Assembly (NCBI GenBank): GCA_900544115.1
Contig: UQTW01000002.1
Location: 72,535-136,534, forward strand
Source of the DNA: an uncultured Collinsella sp.
GTDB lineage: Bacteria; Actinomycetota; Coriobacteriia; Coriobacteriales; Coriobacteriaceae
Direction: 5' to 3'
DNA: 64,000 bases
Shown: positions 8,024-17,127 of the stretch, piece after piece
How the letters are laid out: the number at the start of each line of letters is the position of its first letter
How positions within the stretch are numbered: the stretch's first letter is position 1
Position numbers and translations under genes: made by a program
Notes under the pieces: model-generated
What the model saw: only the letters and a program-made list of their open reading frames with translations
Told to the model about the DNA's origin: nothing
The model's database searches: none

Positions 8024-9757
8024 CTACATACGCCCCAATTCGCCCACGATATGGCCCACGCGGTCCTCGGGCTCCTTGACCTCGACACCGTTGTAGCGGA
8101 AGAACCGCGCCGGGTCGTGCATCAGGTCCTCGAGCGGCACCAGCACAAAGTCGCGCTCGCCGATCAGCGGATGCGGCAGGCGCAGCTTCTTGCCGCCGTG
8201 GGTCTCGCCGTCCATCCACAGCAGGTCCAGGTCGATGGTGCGCGGGCCGTTTGCCTTGGCCTTTTTGGAGCGGTCGCGGCCCAGCTCGGCCTCGATCTTC
8301 ATGAGCTCGTCGAGCAGCACCAGCGGCGCCAACTCGGTCTTGATCTCGATGACGGCGTTGGCAAACGCGTCCTGGCGCGTCTCGTAGGCCGGCTCGCTCT
8401 CGTAGATCTTGGAGGAGTTGGACACGCAGGTAAGTGGAATCTCGGCGATCATGTCGCGTGCGGCGCGGATGTTGTCGCAGCGATGCCCCAGGTTGGAACC
8501 CACGGCCACAAACGCGCGGCGCGGCTGCGGCTTGGCGACAGCCCAGTACCCGTTCAGGAACTGCGCAAAGCCCGCAACGTCATGCACGCGCACGATGTTG
8601 GCGCCGGCCTGGATGGCGCCCAGGCACACACCAAACGTGGCGGCATCGCGCGCGGCGGCATCGGTCACGCCCGAGACGGCGCCCACAAAGCGCTTGCGCG
8701 ACACGGCGCACATGAGCGGATAGCCCAGCGACGCCATCTTAGCGGTCTCGCGCTGGATGACGATATCCTCGTTGGCCGTCTTGCCAAAGCCCGGACCGGG
8801 ATCGATGCAGATGCGGTCGCGCGACACGCCGGCATGGATGAGCGCGCGGGCCTGGTCGGACAGAAAGCCCATGACGCGGCGCATGATGGGCGCCGAATCG
8901 GGCAGGGTAAAGCGGCGGAGCTGCGAGGTGGGCACATAGGCTTCCTCACGGCGGGCACTGCGGCGCATCATGGCGGCCAGGTGGTCGCTGGGCTCTGGTG
9001 CGACTTCGGTAGCTGCGGGCACGGCCTCGGGCGCAACGGCAGCAGGGGCAGCCTGCTCGGTAGCCGGCGTCTCTGACTCGGCAACAGGCTCGGGCGTGGG
9101 CTCTGATTCGCCAAACGGCAGCGAGGGCTGTACCACACCGCCCGGAAGCTTGGTCTCAACCTTGGACTCGCCCAGCAACTTGCCGCGACGGCGACGAGCG
9201 GGCTTCTCGGCCTCGCGCGCGGCCTCGGCGGCCGCTTCGCGTGCCTTCTCGGCAACAAACGCCGCGGCCGAAGTATCGAGCTGCACCGTCGCGTGCGTGC
9301 GGGCGGGTGCGGCGACCTCGCCGGCGTGCATTACGATAACGCCGCAGGTGCTCGTCTTAACGAACTCGACCATCTTGGGGTCGGTGAAGCCCGTTACATC
9401 GTTGACAATCGAAGCACCGCAGCGCACCGCCGCCTTGGCAACCGCCACATGACGCGTATCGATCGAGACGATAGCGCCCTCTTTGGCGAGCGCGCGCACG
9501 ACGGGCAGCACGCGACGCGCCTCCTCGTCGGGGTTGACCGGGGTAAAGCCGGGGCGCGTGGACTCGCCGCCCACGTCGATGATGTCGGCGCCGGCATCGA
9601 GCATCGCCAGGCCGTACTCGATGGCGGCATCCGGGTCGAAGTGCTCCCCGCCGTCGCTAAACGAATCGGGCGTCACATTGAGGACGCCCATGATGCGCGG
9701 ACGATCAAAGCTGAGCTCGTACTTTCCGCACCGCCATGTCTTGCTGTCGTTCGCCAT
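8024..9757 (-). CDS. folP-folK: Dihydropteroate synthase / HPPK fusion
   Basis: One 577-residue protein joins two folate enzymes. The dihydropteroate synthase half has NVTPDSFSDGG near residues 26-36, DVGGESTRPG near 60 and DPGPGFGKT near 319. The hydroxymethyldihydropterin pyrophosphokinase half (from about 412) has AVGSNLGHR, ESEPAYETRQDAFANAV and GPRTIDLDLL near 505. Between the synthase halves (about 150-262) lies an Ala/Glu/Pro-rich insertion without family precedent that I can recall. The ATG at 9757 is chosen because GGAGG stands 6 nt upstream; the in-frame ATG two codons earlier touches that GGAGG. The longer upstream frame is not protein-like. Confidence 0.92.
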   Translation of the reverse strand: MANDSKTWRCGKYELSFDRPRIMGVLNVTPDSFSDGGEHFDPDAAIEYGLAMLDAGADIIDVGGESTRPGFTPVNPDEEARRVLPVVRALAKEGAIVSIDTRHVAVAKAAVRCGASIVNDVTGFTDPKMVEFVKTSTCGVIVMHAGEVAAPARTHATVQLDTSAAAFVAEKAREAAAEAAREAEKPARRRRGKLLGESKVETKLPGGVVQPSLPFGESEPTPEPVAESETPATEQAAPAAVAPEAVPAATEVAPEPSDHLAAMMRRSARREEAYVPTSQLRRFTLPDSAPIMRRVMGFLSDQARALIHAGVSRDRICIDPGPGFGKTANEDIVIQRETAKMASLGYPLMCAVSRKRFVGAVSGVTDAAARDAATFGVCLGAIQAGANIVRVHDVAGFAQFLNGYWAVAKPQPRRAFVAVGSNLGHRCDNIRAARDMIAEIPLTCVSNSSKIYESEPAYETRQDAFANAVIEIKTELAPLVLLDELMKIEAELGRDRSKKAKANGPRTIDLDLLWMDGETHGGKKLRLPHPLIGERDFVLVPLEDLMHDPARFFRYNGVEVKEPEDRVGHIVGELGRM

Positions 9758-9852
9758 GAACATCCTCCTAAAATGCCCACGCCGCCGAGCTTGGGGAGCT
9801 GGCGGCGGGGTCGCTTTGCACTCAGTCTTTCTATTGTATCCGCGCACACGGG

Positions 9853-10605
9853 CTAGAACGCAAACGCGGCCGCGATGTCGCAAGAAATCAGCAGGTCGGC
9901 ATTTGCATCCTGATCGGTAGGCGCCAAATTGCAAATGGCCAGCGTATCGCCAGTAAAGTAACGCGTAAGGCCTGCCGCCGGATACACCACGAGCGAGGTC
10001 CCGCCCACAATGAGGGCATCGGCCGCGGCGATGGCGGCAACGGCACCGGTCAACACACGCTCGTCGAGCGGCTCTTCGTAGAGCACCACATCGGGCTTGA
10101 TGCGACCACCGCACGCGGGGCACACGGGCACGCCCGCGGCGTCCTCGTGCTCGCGCGAGCAAATCCACTCGGCGCTATAGACCGCGCCGCACGACTGGCA
10201 AATGTTGCGATGGACCGATCCGTGCAACTCAAACACGCGCTGCGAGCCCGCCATCTGATGCAAGCCGTCGATGTTTTGCGTCACCACGGCATCAAGCTTG
10301 CCGACGCGCTCCAGCTCGGCCAGCTTGGTGTGGCAGCGGTTGGGCTTAGCGTTAAGCGCGATCATCTTGGTTCGGTAAAAGTCGAAGAACTCCGCCGGAT
10401 GTGTCTCGTAAAAGCTGTGCGACAGCATGGTCTCGGGCGGATAGGCAAACTGCTGGTGATACAGGCCGTCCACGCTGCGAAAATCGGGAATGCCGCTTGC
10501 CGTGGAAACACCCGCGCCGCCAAAGAAGACCACGCGCTTGTGGGTATCAAAAAGCTCCGCCAGCGCGGCGGAGGCCTGCTTGGGATCCGATATTGCCTGC
10601 GTCAT
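9853..10605 (-). CDS. NAD-dependent protein deacylase (sirtuin)
   Basis: Sir2 proteins remove acyl groups from lysine using NAD. The 250-residue protein has GAGVSTASGIPDFRS (NAD-binding), TQNIDGLHQMAG, the catalytic histidine in ELHGS, a four-cysteine zinc site (CQSC then CPAC) and GTSLVVYPA. The ATG at 10605 is preceded by GGAGGG at 5 nt; the open frame upstream is spurious. It sits alone between folP-folK and the divergent exonuclease gene. Confidence 0.93.
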   Translation of the reverse strand: MTQAISDPKQASAALAELFDTHKRVVFFGGAGVSTASGIPDFRSVDGLYHQQFAYPPETMLSHSFYETHPAEFFDFYRTKMIALNAKPNRCHTKLAELERVGKLDAVVTQNIDGLHQMAGSQRVFELHGSVHRNICQSCGAVYSAEWICSREHEDAAGVPVCPACGGRIKPDVVLYEEPLDERVLTGAVAAIAAADALIVGGTSLVVYPAAGLTRYFTGDTLAICNLAPTDQDANADLLISCDIAAAFAF

Positions 10606-10719
10606 ATGAGCCCTCCGTCCTTGTTGATCGGGGCGACTGCGATTGCGCCGTCGTCCGCGGGGCCCGCCCCGCCCCTGTTGCGCTAATCTTAAGCCTGCCA
10701 ACCCCGTCGAAAGGACACC

Positions 10720-11538
10720 ATGCCTCAGACTTACACTTTCGCCTCGTGGAACGTCAACGGCCTGCGCGCCGTGCTCAAAAAGGACCCGAGCTTTATCCAG
10801 ATCGCGCAAGAACTCGACGTCGATATCCTGGCGCTGCAAGAGACCAAGCTGCAAGAAGGCCAGGTCGATATTGACCTGCCCGGCTATCACCAAACCTGGA
10901 GCTACGCCGAGCGTAAAGGCTATTCGGGCACTGCGGTCTTTAGCCGCCAGGAACCGCTGCGCGTGCTGCACGCCGACGCGCTGCTACCCTACGCCGACGA
11001 AGGCGAGGCTGCCGAGCTCGTTGCCCAAGCCGCGACCGAGGGCCGCGTCTGCGCGCTGGAGTTCGACAAATTCTGGTTTGTCGACGTCTATACGCCCAAC
11101 GCCCAAAATGAGCTCGCGCGCATCGATGTGCGCATGGCCTGGGACGATGCCTACCGCGGCTTTTTGAACGCACTCGAGCGCGAGACCGGCAAACCCGTCG
11201 TGACCTGCGGCGACTTTAACGTGGCGCACGAGGAAATCGACCTTAAGAACCCCAAGTCCAACCGCGGCAACGCCGGCTTTTCGGACGAAGAACGCGGCAA
11301 GTTTACCGAGCTGCTCAACGCCGGCTTTACCGATACCTGGCGCACGGCAAACCCCGACGTCGAGGGCGTCTACAGCTGGTGGAGCTATCGCTTTAATGCC
11401 CGCAAGAACAACGCAGGCTGGCGCATCGACTACTTCCTGGTAAGCGACGCAATCGCCGACAACGTACGCGACACCGGCATCCGCAGCGACATCTTTGGCA
11501 GCGACCACTGCCCCGTCACCCTCACGCTAGAGCTCTAG
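10720..11538 (+). CDS. xth: Exodeoxyribonuclease III / AP endonuclease
   Basis: The 272-residue enzyme of the EEP (exonuclease-endonuclease-phosphatase) fold cuts at abasic sites in base-excision repair. Motifs in order: SWNVNGLRA (metal-binding Asn), LQETKLQ (metal-binding Glu), VDVYTPNAQ, CGDFNVAHEEIDL (catalytic Asp/Asn), RIDYFLVS and SDHCPV (catalytic His) near the C-terminus. Length is normal. AAAGGA precedes the ATG. The gene is transcribed divergently from the sirtuin. Confidence 0.96.
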   Translation: MPQTYTFASWNVNGLRAVLKKDPSFIQIAQELDVDILALQETKLQEGQVDIDLPGYHQTWSYAERKGYSGTAVFSRQEPLRVLHADALLPYADEGEAAELVAQAATEGRVCALEFDKFWFVDVYTPNAQNELARIDVRMAWDDAYRGFLNALERETGKPVVTCGDFNVAHEEIDLKNPKSNRGNAGFSDEERGKFTELLNAGFTDTWRTANPDVEGVYSWWSYRFNARKNNAGWRIDYFLVSDAIADNVRDTGIRSDIFGSDHCPVTLTLEL

Positions 11539-11542
11539 CCCC

Positions 11543-11583
11543 AACTGATCCCCTGGGGACGGAGGAAAACGGATCATTTTGGG
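11543..11583. repeat. CCCTGGGGAC direct repeat, copy 1
   Basis: AACTGATCCCCTGGGGAC is followed by GGAGGAAAACGGATCATTTTGG. A second copy at 11782-11832, with a 10-bp internal insertion, lies on the far side of the 160-bp hairpin element, so the two copies bracket it as direct repeats. Confidence 0.8.
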
Positions 11584-11612
11584 CCTCGTGAGGGTATCCG
11601 TGTGACCCATCC

Positions 11613-11772
11613 GCCACGAAACACGCCCATCTACTACGTTTAAGCCACCACCCTCAACCACAGCGAACAACGCCAAAAGAAAACCGCAGGTAGAAAGCCT
11701 GCGGTTTTTCATAAAACGCGAACATTGTCGGGGGCATCAAGCTAAACGTAGTAGATGGGCCAGTTTCGTGGC
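11613..11772. repeat. 160-bp hairpin element with CGCAGGTAGA core (copy 1)
   Basis: The 30-bp ends pair at 28 of 30 positions (GCCACGAAAC...TACGTTTA and its complement). The interior holds AAAACCGCAGGTAGA within a smaller perfect hairpin (AACCGCAGG / CCTGCGGTT) followed by T5, which could stop transcription on the plus strand behind the exonuclease gene. A second element 97 bp downstream has different arms but the same core motif. Confidence 0.75.
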
Positions 11773-11781
11773 AAGCGCCGT

Positions 11782-11832
11782 CAACTGATTCCCTGGGGAC
11801 ATCTGGGGACGGAAGAAAATGGATCAATTTGG
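11782..11832. repeat. CCCTGGGGAC direct repeat, copy 2
   Basis: AACTGATTCCCTGGGGAC, a partial reiteration of TGGGGAC, then GGAAGAAAATGGATCAATTTGG. Same orientation as copy 1. Confidence 0.8.
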
Positions 11833-11868
11833 CTCTCTGAGGGCCACGATGCCCGTCATATCAGCCGG

Positions 11869-12034
11869 CCATTCCAAAACTTTGCCGGTTTACGGGGCTG
11901 AATCGCGAACCCCTAACCATACGCAATTCCGAGATAATAAAATCGCAGGTAGACGGTGTGCCCTATTTCGAAAAATGCTGGTATGGTCGGCCCGCGCTAA
12001 TCTAGCCCCGTAAACCGGCATAGTTTTGAAATGG
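11869..12034. repeat. 166-bp hairpin element with CGCAGGTAGA core (copy 2)
   Basis: The 31-bp ends pair at 29 positions (CCATTCCAAAAC...TACGGGGCT). The arms share no sequence with copy 1, but the interior shares AAAATCGCAGGTAGA and a looser upstream block (CCCCTAACCATACG here, CCCTCAACCACAGCG in copy 1). Apart from the repeats, the 11539-12074 interval holds nothing gene-like. Confidence 0.72.
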
Positions 12035-12074
12035 CACTTCGGCAGTATTGATTCCCGCCCCGGCGTAACCAACC

Positions 12075-12788
12075 CTACAGCCCGTATTTCACGACGACTC
12101 GGTTGATGCGGCGACACCAAGGCTTGTACAGGGCGACCAAAAACACGCAGGTCGCAAGGCCGTGCGTGATATCGAACGGTACGGCGGTGGCAAGACGCGC
12201 CATGGCACCCGCCCACGTGAGCGGCTGTACAAACCCAATGATGTCATACGCGTTGATCACAACGCCGTACAGCAAACCCGAAGCAAAGCCGTAGATCAAC
12301 AGCGCCGGCATACGCACGGTGCCATCGGCGCGATCAAAAGCGCCGGCATGCGCCAACGCACCGCCAACGTATCCCACGAGCCCCCAGGCATACATCTGCC
12401 ACGGCGTCCACATGCCCTGTCCAAAAAAGAAATTGCTGGTCAGCGCCGCCAGCGCGCCAACCATAAAACCATTGCGGCAACCAAGCGTCGCCCCCGCGAT
12501 AATGGCGATGGCGCTCACCGGTTTAAAGTCGGGAATGGGGCCAAACAGAATGCGCCCCGCCGCAGCCAACGCCGCCAGAACCAGCGTTGGCACAATCTGG
12601 CGTAAGCCCGGGCGCGACGCCTCGTAGCCCGCAAAGAACAGCGCGAGCACCAGCGCCACCACGACAAGCATGGCAAGCGCCGCCTGTTCAACGCCCGCCA
12701 GCAACGCCGCAGCCATCACGGCTGGCACCGCCAGCAGCAGCGGTATCTCCAGTTTTGCGAGCAGGCGCGCGACGCGATAATCCGTCAT
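12075..12788 (-). CDS. ECF transporter substrate-binding (S) component
   Basis: The 237-residue hydrophobic protein has about six membrane helices and a central PDFKPVSAIAIIAGATLGCRNGFMVGALAALTSNFFFGQGMWTPWQMYAWGLVG stretch. This is the pattern of energy-coupling-factor S components for vitamins or related small molecules. It is the last gene of a T-A/A-S cassette: its ATG lies 4 nt after the stop of the double ATPase gene. The substrate is not evident; no riboswitch was recognised ahead of the operon. Confidence 0.8.
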   Translation of the reverse strand: MTDYRVARLLAKLEIPLLLAVPAVMAAALLAGVEQAALAMLVVVALVLALFFAGYEASRPGLRQIVPTLVLAALAAAGRILFGPIPDFKPVSAIAIIAGATLGCRNGFMVGALAALTSNFFFGQGMWTPWQMYAWGLVGYVGGALAHAGAFDRADGTVRMPALLIYGFASGLLYGVVINAYDIIGFVQPLTWAGAMARLATAVPFDITHGLATCVFLVALYKPWCRRINRVVVKYGL

Positions 12789-12792
12789 CCCA

Positions 12793-14436
12793 TCACGCCC
12801 TATAAAACACGTTGTCGGCAAAGAAGTCGGTCGGCGGCTCCATGCAGGCGATCTCGCCATCAAACATCATGGAAATGTCATCGGCAACCTGCTCGGCAAA
12901 GTCTAGGTCGTGCGTCGCCATGACGACGGTGCCGCCAGCCTGCGCATGGTCGCGCAGGGCGCGGGCGATGATGCGGCGGCTGGCCAGGTCCAAACCCTTG
13001 GTGGGCTCATCGAGCAATAGCAGTTCGGGGCCGATCAACAGCAGCTTTGCCAACGCAAGCAGCTGACGCTGTCCGCCCGAAAGGTCATAGGGGTGGCGCT
13101 CCCCCAAGTCCGCGAGCCCCAGACTCGCCGCGCGCTCCCGCGCCATAGCCTCGTCGTACCCGCAGGCCGAAGCCCATTCCATCAGCTCGTCGCGCACCGT
13201 CTCGGCAACCAGCAGGGCCTTGGGGTTCTGCGGCAGCAGCGCAGCCGAGGCCGCCCCGCGCACCATACGACCACGTTGCAGCTTGGCAGTCTTGGCCAGC
13301 ACCGAAAGCATCGTCGACTTACCGCATCCGTTGCCGCCCACGATCGCATGCACCGCACCGGCCGAAAACGCCACGTCGAGCCCGCGCAGCACCCAACCGC
13401 CCGCGCGATCGTAGCGAAACCAGCTCCCTGCCAGGGTGGTAGCCGACCCGCCGTACATTTTTTGGAGTATTCTGTTCCCATCCGTGCGCGGGAAGGCTTC
13501 CGAGCCGTTCTCGAGCGACGTTTGCGCCACAAATTCGGACGATTTGTCCAATTTCGAACTTTTTTTCGCGCTCGATACGTCCCCGGGCGGCTCCAGAGAG
13601 CCCAAATTGTCCTCACGCCTGCTGAATACTCCGTTTTTTGCACATCGGACGGCACCCCACCCCAACATGTCGTCGGAAAACAGCGATTCTCGGCGTCCCA
13701 AAGAAGCCATATCCGCCACCTCGCGCACGCGACCGTCCTCAATCCGGTACGCACACGTCGCGTATTCGAGCATCGGGCGCGGCTGGTGCGTTGCCACAAC
13801 AACCGTGCAACCCAACTCGCGGTTCACGCGAAACAGCGCGTGCAGAAAATTTTTCTCGGCAACAGGATCGAGCTGGGACGTGGGCTCGTCGAGCAGCAGC
13901 ACGCGCGGGCGCAAGGCCAGCACGGCCGCCAACGACAGCAGCTGCTTGCGTCCGCCCGAAAGCGCATCGGTATCGCGGTGAAGCCAATCTTCCAGTCCAA
14001 AGAAATAGCTGGTCTCAGCTACGCGACGGCGCATCTCGTCGCGCGACACACCCAGATTCTCTAGGCCAAACGCCATCTCGTGCCACACGGTTTCGCACAC
14101 GATCTGGTTCTCGGGATCCTGGAACACATAACCCACGCGCTCCGCCGATGCCCGCACGTCCATGTCGGCGACGGGCTCGCCCAGCACGCGCAGCTCGCCG
14201 GAGCGCGTACCCGCCGGAGCGATCTCGGGCTTGAGCAGCGACAGCAGCGTCGATTTGCCCGACCCGGTACCGCCAACAAGCAGCGCAAACGCACCTTGGG
14301 AAACACACCAATCAAGTCCCTCGAGCACCGGTGCCTCGGCCCCGGGATAGGCAAAACTAAGGCCTCGCACCTCAATCGCCGGCGCGGCCGAGCCATATGC
14401 CACACCCGCCGCCGAGCTCCTATCAAACCGAGCCAT
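12793..14436 (-). CDS. ECF transporter ATPase with two fused ABC domains
   Basis: The 547-residue protein contains two complete ABC ATPases. Domain 1 has GGTGSGKST near residue 56, LSGGRKQ and LLLDEPTSQLD. Domain 2, from about 335, has GGNGCGKST, LSGGQRQ and LLLDEPTKGLD. It powers the adjoining T and S membrane proteins. The linker (about 267-326, CAKNGVFS to RILQKM) is polar, unlike either domain, and is encoded by an inverted-ended DNA segment (13458-13636). The start ATG overlaps the EcfT stop by one base (TGATG), indicating coupled translation. Confidence 0.93.
   Translation of the reverse strand: MARFDRSSAAGVAYGSAAPAIEVRGLSFAYPGAEAPVLEGLDWCVSQGAFALLVGGTGSGKSTLLSLLKPEIAPAGTRSGELRVLGEPVADMDVRASAERVGYVFQDPENQIVCETVWHEMAFGLENLGVSRDEMRRRVAETSYFFGLEDWLHRDTDALSGGRKQLLSLAAVLALRPRVLLLDEPTSQLDPVAEKNFLHALFRVNRELGCTVVVATHQPRPMLEYATCAYRIEDGRVREVADMASLGRRESLFSDDMLGWGAVRCAKNGVFSRREDNLGSLEPPGDVSSAKKSSKLDKSSEFVAQTSLENGSEAFPRTDGNRILQKMYGGSATTLAGSWFRYDRAGGWVLRGLDVAFSAGAVHAIVGGNGCGKSTMLSVLAKTAKLQRGRMVRGAASAALLPQNPKALLVAETVRDELMEWASACGYDEAMARERAASLGLADLGERHPYDLSGGQRQLLALAKLLLIGPELLLLDEPTKGLDLASRRIIARALRDHAQAGGTVVMATHDLDFAEQVADDISMMFDGEIACMEPPTDFFADNVFYRA
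13458..13636. repeat. Inverted-ended element inside the ECF ATPase coding sequence
   Basis: The segment begins TTTTTTGGAGTATTCTG and ends with the near complement of the last part, CTGAATACTCC, followed by GTTTTTT. Between the GGAGTATTC ends lie about 160 bp. The segment encodes the linker between the two ABC domains and stays in frame with no stop codon. Codon-level features look unlike those of the flanking domains (TTTTTT tracts, weak GC bias). Confidence 0.65.
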
Positions 14437-15323
14437 CAGCCAAACCTCTTCTCATCAATCGCATGAAACGCGCAAGGCAGCACCATCCAGGCAGCGTACA
14501 CGACATAGCCCGGCCACGGCGCCGGCACCGAGAGCTGCGGATAAAACGAATACTGCGTCGTCGCGGTCCACGCCACTGCCACCGCGGCAGCACCAAACAG
14601 TGCGAGCCCGGCCAGCGCGGCAACGTCGCTGCGCCCCAGTCGATACCGCGCATACGTCGTACGACGCGTCGCGGCACCCCACCCGCGCGAGCGCATCGCG
14701 TCCGCACGCTCCAGCGAATCTTCCATGCCCCAGCCCATCAACACGCTCGACGCCCGCAGGCGCGAGCGCACGGGGTCGGCCGGCGCGCGGCCCGGCACGT
14801 CAATCGCATCTTGCACCGCCAGTACCGTGCGGCCGCGGCGCAAAAACTGCGGGATAAGCCGCATGCACATCGAGATCATGAGCGCAATCACCGGTGCGGC
14901 ATTGCCCAGCAGCGCGAGCACCTTGTCGTATTCGAGCATCGACGCCGCGGCCTCAAACCACAGCACGCTCGCCACAAACAGCCCGCCCATGCACAGGCCG
15001 TATACCATGCTCTCCAGATACACCGCGCGCATGCCAATACGGAACAGCTCCGTCGAGCCCGAGGCGCTAAACAGCGGATTGAGCACCGCGACGATCAAAA
15101 TCACCGGCAGCTGCCAGCGGAGCGCGCCCAGCGTGCGGGCAGCCCCACGCGCCGCAAATCCATACGCCAGCCCGCCCGCAAGTGACAGCGCAATCAGTAC
15201 CGGCTGCATCGAGAACATAGTGAGCCCCAGCGTCAGCACTATATAGAGTGCCGGCACAGCCGGATGCGACATCGAGAATGCCGCGACGGGCTCGCCGCCA
15301 AACTCCTCTCGTATGTTGTCCAC
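14436..15323 (-). CDS. ECF transporter transmembrane (T) component
   Basis: The protein has the EcfT build: hydrophobic helices (ALYIVLTLGLTMFSM, LPVILIVAVLNPLF), then a cytoplasmic coupling region with R-x-R-G motifs (MRLIPQFLRRGRTVLAVQ and RADAMRSRGWG) that contacts the ATPases. It is the first gene of the T-A/A-S cassette. The start is uncertain. GTG at 15323 (VDNIREEFGG) has G-rich sequence upstream; ATG at 15272 (MSHPAVPAL) is the nearest ATG. The open frame further upstream is not convincing, and another frame there looks more protein-like, so a frameshift cannot be excluded. Confidence 0.82.
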   Translation of the reverse strand: MDNIREEFGGEPVAAFSMSHPAVPALYIVLTLGLTMFSMQPVLIALSLAGGLAYGFAARGAARTLGALRWQLPVILIVAVLNPLFSASGSTELFRIGMRAVYLESMVYGLCMGGLFVASVLWFEAAASMLEYDKVLALLGNAAPVIALMISMCMRLIPQFLRRGRTVLAVQDAIDVPGRAPADPVRSRLRASSVLMGWGMEDSLERADAMRSRGWGAATRRTTYARYRLGRSDVAALAGLALFGAAAVAVAWTATTQYSFYPQLSVPAPWPGYVVYAAWMVLPCAFHAIDEKRFG

Positions 15324-15522
15324 GGGCACCCCCGTCCCCTCGCTCAAACAACAGCTCCGCAGCACCGCCAACGCCGCACGCAAGCAGTGCAAACGCCACG
15401 CCGGCGGCGCAAGCCTCAACCGCCGCAAACCAATCGTTACGCGCTCGTCATATGCCTGCGGTATCATATTGCGCCGTGTATCGTTTCCAAACACACGTCT
15501 CTATAACGTAACAGGAGATCAC

Positions 15523-16935
15523 ATGGACGCAACCGCAATTATCCTCGCTGCCGGCGAGGGCACCCGCATGAAGTCGAACCACTGCAAGGTTTCGCACAAG
15601 ATCCTGGGTAAGCCCATGGTCCAGTGGATCGTCGACGCTACCATCAAGGCCGGCTGCAGCCGCGTCGTGGTTGTCATCGGCAGCCACGCCGACGAGATGC
15701 GCGCCCTCATCGACGGCGCCTACGCCAACAGCGCCACCAAGGTCGAGTGCGTCGAGCAGACCGAGCGTCTGGGCACCGGTCACGCCGTGAAGGTCGCACT
15801 CGAGGCCTGTGGCATCACGCAAGGCCCCGTCGTGGTGCTCAACGGCGACCTGCCGCTCATCACCGCCGACACCGTCGCCAAGTTCGCGCAAACCGTCGCC
15901 ACCGGCGAGCTCGCCTGCACCGTCATGACCATGACCCCGCCCGATCCTTTCGGCTACGGCCGCATCAAGCTGGGCGCCGATGGTCAGATCGAGCGCATCA
16001 TCGAGCAGAAGGACTGCACGCCCGAGCAGGCCGCCACGCTGCTGGAGTGCAACGCCGGCTGCTACGCCTTTGACGGCGCGCAGCTCGCCGCCCACATTAA
16101 CGAGATCGGCAACGACAACGCGCAGTCCGAGTACTATCTGCCCGACATGCTCGAGATCCTCAAGGGCCACGGCCAGGCTGTCTCCATCTTCCACTGCGAC
16201 GACTACCGCGACGGCCTGGGCGTCAACAGCCGCATCCAGCTCGCACAGCTCACCGCCATCGCGCGCGACCGCATCAACGAGCACTGGATGGCCGAGGGCG
16301 TTACCTTCATCGACCCCACGCAGGCCTGGATCGGCCCCGATGCCGTTATCGGCCGCGATACCGTCGTGTGGCCGCAGACGCACCTGATCGGCCACGTCAC
16401 CGTGGGCGAGGAGTGCCAGCTCGGCCCCAACAGCCGCCTCACCGACACCACCGTCGGCAGCGGCTGCGTCATCGACGAGACCATCGCCATCGAGGCCGTC
16501 ATCGAGAACGGCGTCGACTGCGGCCCGCGCGCCTACCTGCGCCCGGGCACCCACATGCTCGACGGATCCAAGGCCGGCACGCACGTGGAGATCAAGAAGT
16601 CCACGATCGGCGAGGGCTCAAAGGTGCCGCACCTGTCCTACATCGGCGACACCACCATGGGCTCCGGCGTCAACGTGGGCGCGGGCTCCATCACCTGCAA
16701 CTACGATGGCGTGCACAAGCACAAGACCGTCATCGGCAAGGACGCCTTCATTGGCTCCGACACCATGATGGTCGCGCCCGCCCAGATCGGCGACGGCGCG
16801 CTCGTGGCCGCTGGCTCCGTCATCACCGAGCCGGTCCCGGCAGACGCGCTCGGTCTGGGCCGCGCCCGTCAGGTAAATATTGAGGGCTGGGCCGCCGATT
16901 ACCGCCGCCGCCTGCACGAGGACGACGAGGTATAA
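15523..16935 (+). CDS. glmU: Bifunctional GlcNAc-1-P uridyltransferase / GlcN-1-P acetyltransferase
   Basis: GlmU makes UDP-GlcNAc for peptidoglycan. The 470-residue protein has the pyrophosphorylase motif LAAGEGTRMKS with a following K at its N-terminus, LNGDLPLI, and GYGRI. A left-handed beta-helix of hexapeptide repeats follows from about 260 (IGPDAVIGRDTVVWPQ onward), with the acetyltransferase region HLSYIGD and NYDG. AGGAG precedes the ATG. It is divergent from the ECF cassette and followed by a terminator; prs comes next in the same direction. Confidence 0.97.
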   Translation: MDATAIILAAGEGTRMKSNHCKVSHKILGKPMVQWIVDATIKAGCSRVVVVIGSHADEMRALIDGAYANSATKVECVEQTERLGTGHAVKVALEACGITQGPVVVLNGDLPLITADTVAKFAQTVATGELACTVMTMTPPDPFGYGRIKLGADGQIERIIEQKDCTPEQAATLLECNAGCYAFDGAQLAAHINEIGNDNAQSEYYLPDMLEILKGHGQAVSIFHCDDYRDGLGVNSRIQLAQLTAIARDRINEHWMAEGVTFIDPTQAWIGPDAVIGRDTVVWPQTHLIGHVTVGEECQLGPNSRLTDTTVGSGCVIDETIAIEAVIENGVDCGPRAYLRPGTHMLDGSKAGTHVEIKKSTIGEGSKVPHLSYIGDTTMGSGVNVGAGSITCNYDGVHKHKTVIGKDAFIGSDTMMVAPAQIGDGALVAAGSVITEPVPADALGLGRARQVNIEGWAADYRRRLHEDDEV

Positions 16936-16950
16936 CGTTTTACCAAGCAC

Positions 16951-16985
16951 AAAAGGAGCTGCTCCATGGGGGCGGCTCCTTTTTC
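16951..16985 (+). terminator. Terminator after glmU
   Basis: Stem AAAGGAGC...GCTCCTTT with a G-rich loop, followed by TTTTTCT on the plus strand, 15 bp beyond the glmU stop. Confidence 0.85.
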
Positions 16986-17127
16986 TATCGTGACCTGCGC
17001 AACCGGATGAGTGGTCGGTTCGTGTCCGTTGGCGGTAAAGACGTTATCAGGACCCGATAAACCCCGCCGCGCGGTTACAATGCAACAAGGCATCTATATG
17101 GCATTCGATGTATAAAGGAGAAGGGTA

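Noticed and set aside
15067..15480. Alternative frame upstream of EcfT (VAFALLACGVGGAAELLF) as a separate small membrane protein
   Set aside because: It has no ribosome site or ATG and overlaps the EcfT start. Noted only as a reason for doubt about the EcfT start.
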